Source of the DNA: Pigoraptor chileana
Taxonomy: Eukaryota > Opisthokonta > Filasterea
Length of the DNA stretch: 22,588 bases
Assembly (NCBI GenBank): GCA_943704495.1
Contig: CALSCR010003857.1
Span: 1 to 22,588 of the forward strand
Direction: 5' to 3'
Each line of letters starts with the position of its first letter. Position 1 is the first letter of the stretch. Position numbers and translations under genes: made by a program. The notes below the pieces were generated by a model. It saw only the letters and a program-made list of their open reading frames with translations. It made no database searches and was not told the DNA's origin. This document shows, in pieces, positions 19,901 to 22,588 of the stretch.

Positions 19901-22588
19901 ATTGGTGGGTTTGCAACCGATTGCGTCTTGCGTGTCTGCCACTCAGGATTTGTCCATCGCAGAGCAGGTGGCATGGGGAGTTTTTTTCATTGCATCCGAT
20001 TTTGTTACACTCGCATCCCACACATGTGACTAAACACAATACCGCCATTGCCTCTCCCACGTGATCCCCATCCCATTATACCCTCCCCCCCTTTCCCGCT
20101 GCAGACGTGAACGAGGCGCCCACGGACATTGTTGTCTCTTCCCTGTCGATCAACGAGAACAGCGCATCGGGGTCGGTCGTGGGAACACTGTCCGCGGTCG
20201 ACCCAGATGCTGCCAACACGCACACATTTACCCTTGTTAGTGACGCGGGTGGCAAGTTCTCCATATCTGGCAATTCTCTCCGCTCGACTGCCGCATTTAA
20301 CTACGAGGCAACGACCTCCTTCTCGATCACGATAAGCGTCAAGGACCAGGACAATATGTCGACCCAAAAGACGTTTACTATCAATGTTCTTGGTACGCAT
20401 CTTTTCTTGTTGCATGTGTTTGATTGAAGTATTTTCAGTGCATTTGTTTAAATTAAACCTATGGGTAGTCTGTTGTTTGCCACTTGAATAGTGGTCGTCT
20501 GTACTTGTTTTACTGTCCTGGAATGCACACACACACACACACATACACACACACACACACACCGCACACCACAAACACACACACACGCACACGCACACCG
20601 CACAACATTTTCACGGATCGTGGTCAAACGCGTCTAAATATTTTCTGTTTTTATCTTTGTTGTGTGCAGATTTGAATGAACCCCCTACAGACATTTCGCT
20701 GACGGCGAGCGTTGTCCAGGAGAATCTCGCTGCGGGCACGACCGTCGGCACTCTTGCCGCACTGGGCGACCCGGATGCAAACGAGGCCTTCACATACTCC
20801 ACAGCGTCGACTTTCTTCTCGATCGCCGGAAGTACGCTCAAGACGTCCGCCCAGTTTGACTTTGAGGCGCGTTCCAGTTACACTGTTGATGTCCTTGCGA
20901 CAGACAAGGGACGCAATTCGATTTCAAAGACGTTTACTATTCAAGTTCAGAGTGAGTATTTGCGGCTGTGCGCTCCCATTGTGGCTGTGTTTGTTGTTCT
21001 GTTTTTGTGGTGGTAGTGGCGAATGGTGCGGTTGCAATGATTGACCCGCACTCCCGCACAGTCAATGGGACCCCCGAGACACGCTTGAATCGGCCATTTG
21101 AGATTGCCTTCTCTCATCATTGTGTGTGTGTGTGTTTGTTTGCTTTCCTTCTCCCTGCTTCTTATCCATTTACCTTTCTGCAACATTGCAGATGCCAACG
21201 AGGCGCCGACTGGCGTTACGCTCTCTGCGCTCGTCATCAACGAGAATACGATTGGCACAGTGGGCACGCTTGCGACGACGGGCGATCCCGATTCAGGCGA
21301 CACGTTCACGTATGCGATTGTGACGAATCCGTCGAGCGTGTTTGGAATTACCAACGGCCAACTCGTGACTGTTTCGAAGCTAGATTTTGAGACGAAATCG
21401 TCTTACACTGTGAGAATATCGACGACAGACGCAGGGGGTCTCAGCGTTGCGGCCGATTTTGTGGTCACTGTGAATGGTGGGTGGTTCAGGTGTCGATGTG
21501 TGTGGTTTATGCATTATGTGTCCTGCTTTTTTGTCTGTACTTGTTCGCGCTCTAGTTTGGTTTTGGGGACGTGCGTTCATGGCCTGGATCCGTTGCTGGC
21601 TGACAAAGGCGCCATGACAATCGAGCGCTCTCTCGATCACACATGTACACATACACGCACAATCGCCCACCTTGAATGTGAAATCATGTACGTCGCGCCT
21701 TTAACACTGAGTTGAATCGGCCATGTCCTCTCTCTTTCTGTGCAGACGTCAACGAGGCGCCGACCTCTGTGACGCTTTCCGCGCAAACCGTTTCCGAGAT
21801 TGCGACTGTCGGTACGATTGTTGGCAATCTTGCGTGGGCTGACGTCGACGCCGCCGATGCCGTCACTCTGACGCTCACAACGAACCCCAACGGTGCATTT
21901 GCCATTACGAACAACAACGCGCTCGTTACTGCGGCCATTCTCAACTTTGCCGTGAAGCCATCGTATGCCATTGTGATTACGGGAACGGACAAGGGAGGAC
22001 TCACATTTGTCCTGAGTGCAACAATCACCGTCACATGTGGGTGGTCGCGTCATGTCTGTCTCGCAACAATATGGACCTTGTTTGTTTTGCATATGTCGCA
22101 CAGCAGAGTATACTCAATCCTACTGTGTCTTATTCTCTATTGTACTTGCAGTTGTGAACAAAGTGCCGACGGGCATCACGCTTACGGCATCGACTGTCGC
22201 CGAGAACTCTGTATCGACGACCATTGGAACACTCGCCGCAATCGGCAGCTTCCCTCCGGACTCGACGTTCTCGTATGCGCTCAAGGTCAACCCCGGGACG
22301 TCATTTTCCATCTCGAACAACCAACTTGTGACGGCAAAGGCACTGAACTTTGAAGTGCAATCGTCGTTTACTGTGACGGTGACGGTGACGGAGAACAAGT
22401 TCGGGGGCACTTTTGACAAGGACTTTGTTGTGACGGTGACGGATGTGAACGAGGCGCCGACAGCTGTGTCGCTGTCGTCGACGACGATCAACGAGAATCT
22501 TGCGATTGGGACTACGATTGGGACGCTGACATCGACGGACCAGGACAGCGGAAACACGTTCACGTACACGATCGAGACGGACGTGTCG
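7018..22588 (+). CDS. Giant DSL-EGF-cadherin protein, 3' end beyond window
   Basis: Exons: 7018-7662, 7825-8482, 8757-9047, 9315-9602, 9794-12979, 13168-13346, 13696-13807, 14221-14514, 14729-15010, 15164-15457, 15589-15876, 16015-16299, 16488-16778, 16944-17234, 17350-18216, 18484-18774, 19018-19305, 19611-19904, 20105-20392, 20670-20951, 21192-21476, 21746-22036, 22152-22588 (open). The total is 10,707 coding nt (3,569 residues) in one frame. The start has a signal peptide (VALVLLCATTTCVVA) and GAAGATGG context. Domain order: signal, MNNL-like (about 30-150), DSL (157-196), EGF (203-235), then 34 cadherin repeats and part of a 35th. Each cadherin repeat of about 96 residues shows xEN, GT, DPDAGD, F-I, (D/N)FE, TDxGG and DVNEAPT, equivalent to the calcium motifs XEX, DXD, DRE, DXG and DXNDN of animal cadherins. 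All introns are phase 1 except the first (phase 0) and the one inside repeat 16 (phase 0). No membrane segment is seen. Likely role: a very long cell-surface adhesion or signalling protein. Confidence 0.92.
7663..7824 (+). other. Intron 1, stop-free and in frame
   Basis: Donor GTAAGA, acceptor ATATCCAG. The intron is 162 nt (54 codons) with no stop in the coding frame. It splits the EGF domain between its third and fourth canonical cysteines. It contains CA and TA dinucleotide runs at about 7780-7820. Confidence 0.8.
9794..12979 (+). other. Exon 5: eleven cadherin repeats in one uninterrupted exon
   Basis: The exon is 3,186 nt (1,062 codons), starts in the DVNE codon and ends phase 1 at donor GTGCGT. 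Eleven linkers begin (D/N)VNE(A/V/R/P)P. All eleven repeats retain DPD-like, (D/N)(F/Y)E and linker motifs. No intron interrupts the internal repeat boundaries, in contrast with the one-repeat exons on either side. Confidence 0.9.
13347..13695 (+). other. Intron 6, phase 0, inside a cadherin repeat
   Basis: Repeat 16 is split: exon 6 ends ISGASL, exon 7 resumes MTTAAVNFETKSSY. The donor is CTG|GTGAGT and the acceptor GGTTTCCAG. It is the only intron in the cadherin part that is not at a repeat boundary and not phase 1. Confidence 0.85.
13808..13979. repeat. (GT)n microsatellite in intron 7
   Basis: A GT-rich tract, with a pure (GT)n run of about 75 nt at 13883-13957, starts at the intron 7 donor itself (GTGCGTGTGTG). 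Apparent Val/Cys-rich translations of it are artefacts. Confidence 0.95.
14221..16299 (+). repeat. Higher-order cadherin unit 1 (A-B-C-D-E), exons 8-12
   Basis: There are five exons with one repeat each. A (exon 8) has TGDPDASE and DFEAQTSY. B (exon 9) has VSEIAP and lacks the DFE motif (FDVRTSY). C (exon 10) starts AVDQTP, has GSFAPDATISY and lacks TDxGG. D (exon 11) has DPDSANTFTY and AIVGNALKS. E (exon 12) has GRLTTIDPDANE and a shortened middle. The same five types recur in order in the following units. Confidence 0.8.
15990..16010. repeat. (GT)n tract in intron 11
   Basis: A short GT run (GTGTGTGTGTGTATGTGT) forms the sequence immediately before acceptor GCAG of exon 12, in place of a normal CT tract. 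Confidence 0.8.
16451..16487 (+). other. Weak 3' splice site of intron 12
   Basis: Exon 13 must begin at 16488 (ACGTCAACGAAG) to keep phase 1 and the linker, but the preceding bases are a CA-repeat and TAATCGAAG. The acceptor is therefore AAG without a pyrimidine tract. All other acceptors in this gene are CAG or TAG. Confidence 0.65.
16488..18216 (+). repeat. Higher-order cadherin unit 2 (A-B-C-D-E), exons 13-15
   Basis: A is exon 13 and B is exon 14 (VSEIAAVG, NFAVKPSY). C, D and E are fused in a single 867-nt exon 15. C begins VNKVPTG, with GSFPPDSTFSY. D has DQDSGNTFTY and FSIVGNALNS. E has GRLSTTGDPDAVD and NYESTRT. Confidence 0.8.
16935..17786 (+). repeat. Recent duplication, copy 1 (exon 14, intron 14, part of exon 15)
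   Basis: The segment matches 21737-22588 at a constant offset of 4,802 with no indels. I count 13 substitutions over 843 nt from the exon 14 start (about 98.5% identity): 12 in the exons and 1 in the 115-nt intron. Only three change an amino acid (Ala to Thr, and Ala to Val twice). Similarity stops just upstream, in the polypyrimidine tract. Confidence 0.95.
18217..18483 (+). other. Intron 15 with two copies of the dispersed intronic element
   Basis: One copy is at about 18349-18404 (TTGTGGAGTC, then AACGCCTAAGACACTGACTT, GAATCCCACATC and a CT tract). A second, more diverged copy is at about 18424-18483 (CTTGTGG, CTGACTTGCATCCCAC, CT tract). The second runs straight into acceptor CCTACAG, so its pyrimidine tract appears to serve as that of the intron. 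Both are in the sense direction. Confidence 0.75.
19306..19610 (+). other. Intron 17 with dispersed element and CT-rich tract
   Basis: The donor GTGGGT leads into a CT/CTGT-rich tract of about 90 nt. The element follows at about 19407-19470: TTGTGGAGTC, GGGCACAGCC, GAGGCACTGATTTGAATCC, TACATCTCTTTCTC. CT tract plus element is the reverse complement of the arrangement at 1-430. Confidence 0.8.
20526..20602. repeat. (CA)n microsatellite in intron 19
   Basis: CA repeats run for about 75 nt, broken by CAT, CCG and CAAA interruptions. Confidence 0.95.
20952..21191 (+). other. Intron 20 with a diverged dispersed-element-like segment
   Basis: At about 21070-21115 the order GAGACACGCTTGAATCGGCC then a CTCTC tract resembles the element in intron 21 (ACACTGAGTTGAATCGGCC). 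It is weaker than the copies in introns 15 and 17. Confidence 0.5.
21477..21745 (+). other. Intron 21 with dispersed-element copy at the 3' splice site
   Basis: At about 21689-21745, GCGCCTTTAACACTGAGTTG, AATCGGCCATGTC and a CT tract end at acceptor TGTGCAG. This resembles the element cores in introns 15 and 17. Confidence 0.6.
21737..22588 (+). repeat. Recent duplication, copy 2 (exon 22, intron 22, part of exon 23)
   Basis: This is the partner of 16935-17786. The match continues to the last base of the window, so its true right end is unknown. Confidence 0.95.

Larger units (their letters stand above)
18484..20951 (+). repeat. Higher-order cadherin unit 3 (A-B-C-D-E), exons 16-20
   Basis: There are five one-repeat exons: A exon 16 (TQGDPDASD), B exon 17 (ISETAPVN, NFATRSSY), C exon 18 (YVDKTPTG, GNFQPDSTFSY, no TDxGG), D exon 19 (DPDAANTHTF), E exon 20 (ALGDPDANE, shortened STASTFFSI). 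Confidence 0.8.
21192..22588 (+). repeat. Higher-order cadherin unit 4 (A-B-C-D...), exons 21-23, cut by window
   Basis: A is exon 21 (TTGDPDSGD, DFETKSSY). B is exon 22 and C plus part of D are in exon 23, fused without an intron as in exon 15. B-C-D here is the near-identical copy of unit 2, whereas A is clearly different from exon 13. Confidence 0.8.

Noticed and set aside
16944-22036. Cysteine ending the B-type repeats (TVTC, NVQC)
   Set aside because: The TGT is the last exon base plus the intron donor; after splicing the codon becomes TTT or TAC (Phe or Tyr).
7825-22588. Bacterial-type cadherin-like repeats from contamination or transfer
   Set aside because: DVNEAPT repeats also occur in bacterial proteins, but the gene has 22 GT-AG introns and a eukaryotic DSL-EGF start. 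An older transfer origin of the repeat cannot be excluded.

Overview
The window is nuclear DNA from a eukaryote. It has spliceosomal GT-AG introns, fairly GC-balanced exons, CT- and GT-rich introns and microsatellites. Cadherin repeats, Notch-ligand-type (MNNL/DSL) domains, a BTB-BACK protein and a CDC14 phosphatase point to a holozoan, perhaps a unicellular relative of animals. This placement is inference; no rRNA or other marker gene is present.

Layout, left to right. (1) Positions 1-1304, minus strand: the 5' three exons of a secreted or membrane protein whose N-terminus reads as an MNNL domain, the N-terminal C2-like domain of Delta/Jagged. It continues off the left edge through an intron filled with GA/CT-rich repeats. 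(2) Positions 2018-3029, minus: a two-exon BTB-BACK protein. (3) Positions 3852-5754, plus: a two-exon CDC14 dual-specificity phosphatase with an intact active site, transcribed divergently from the BTB gene. (4) Positions 5755-7017: about 1.26 kb without a recognisable gene, holding a short tandem repeat and an AT-rich block. (5) Positions 7018-22588, plus: a giant gene of at least 23 exons, open at the right edge. It encodes a signal peptide, an MNNL-like region, a DSL domain, an EGF domain and then about 34 cadherin repeats (at least 3,569 residues, with no transmembrane segment or stop reached).

The giant gene is the main interest. It looks like a Notch-ligand head on a Fat/Dachsous-scale cadherin stalk, and a second MNNL gene lies 5.7 kb away on the opposite strand. 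Nearly all introns are phase 1 and split the first codon of the DxNE calcium-binding linker, so exons are interchangeable repeat cassettes. From exon 8 onward the repeats fall into a higher-order unit of five types (A-B-C-D-E) seen three times in full and a fourth time in part. In every unit the B-C junction has lost the calcium ligands from both sides at once, which predicts a calcium-free hinge every five repeats. Exons 14-15 and 22-23, including the intron between them, are 98.5% identical at a constant offset of 4,802 bases, a very recent duplication. Several introns, including one in the leftmost gene, carry the same short element in sense orientation. It contains a branch-point-like CTGAC and a pyrimidine tract.
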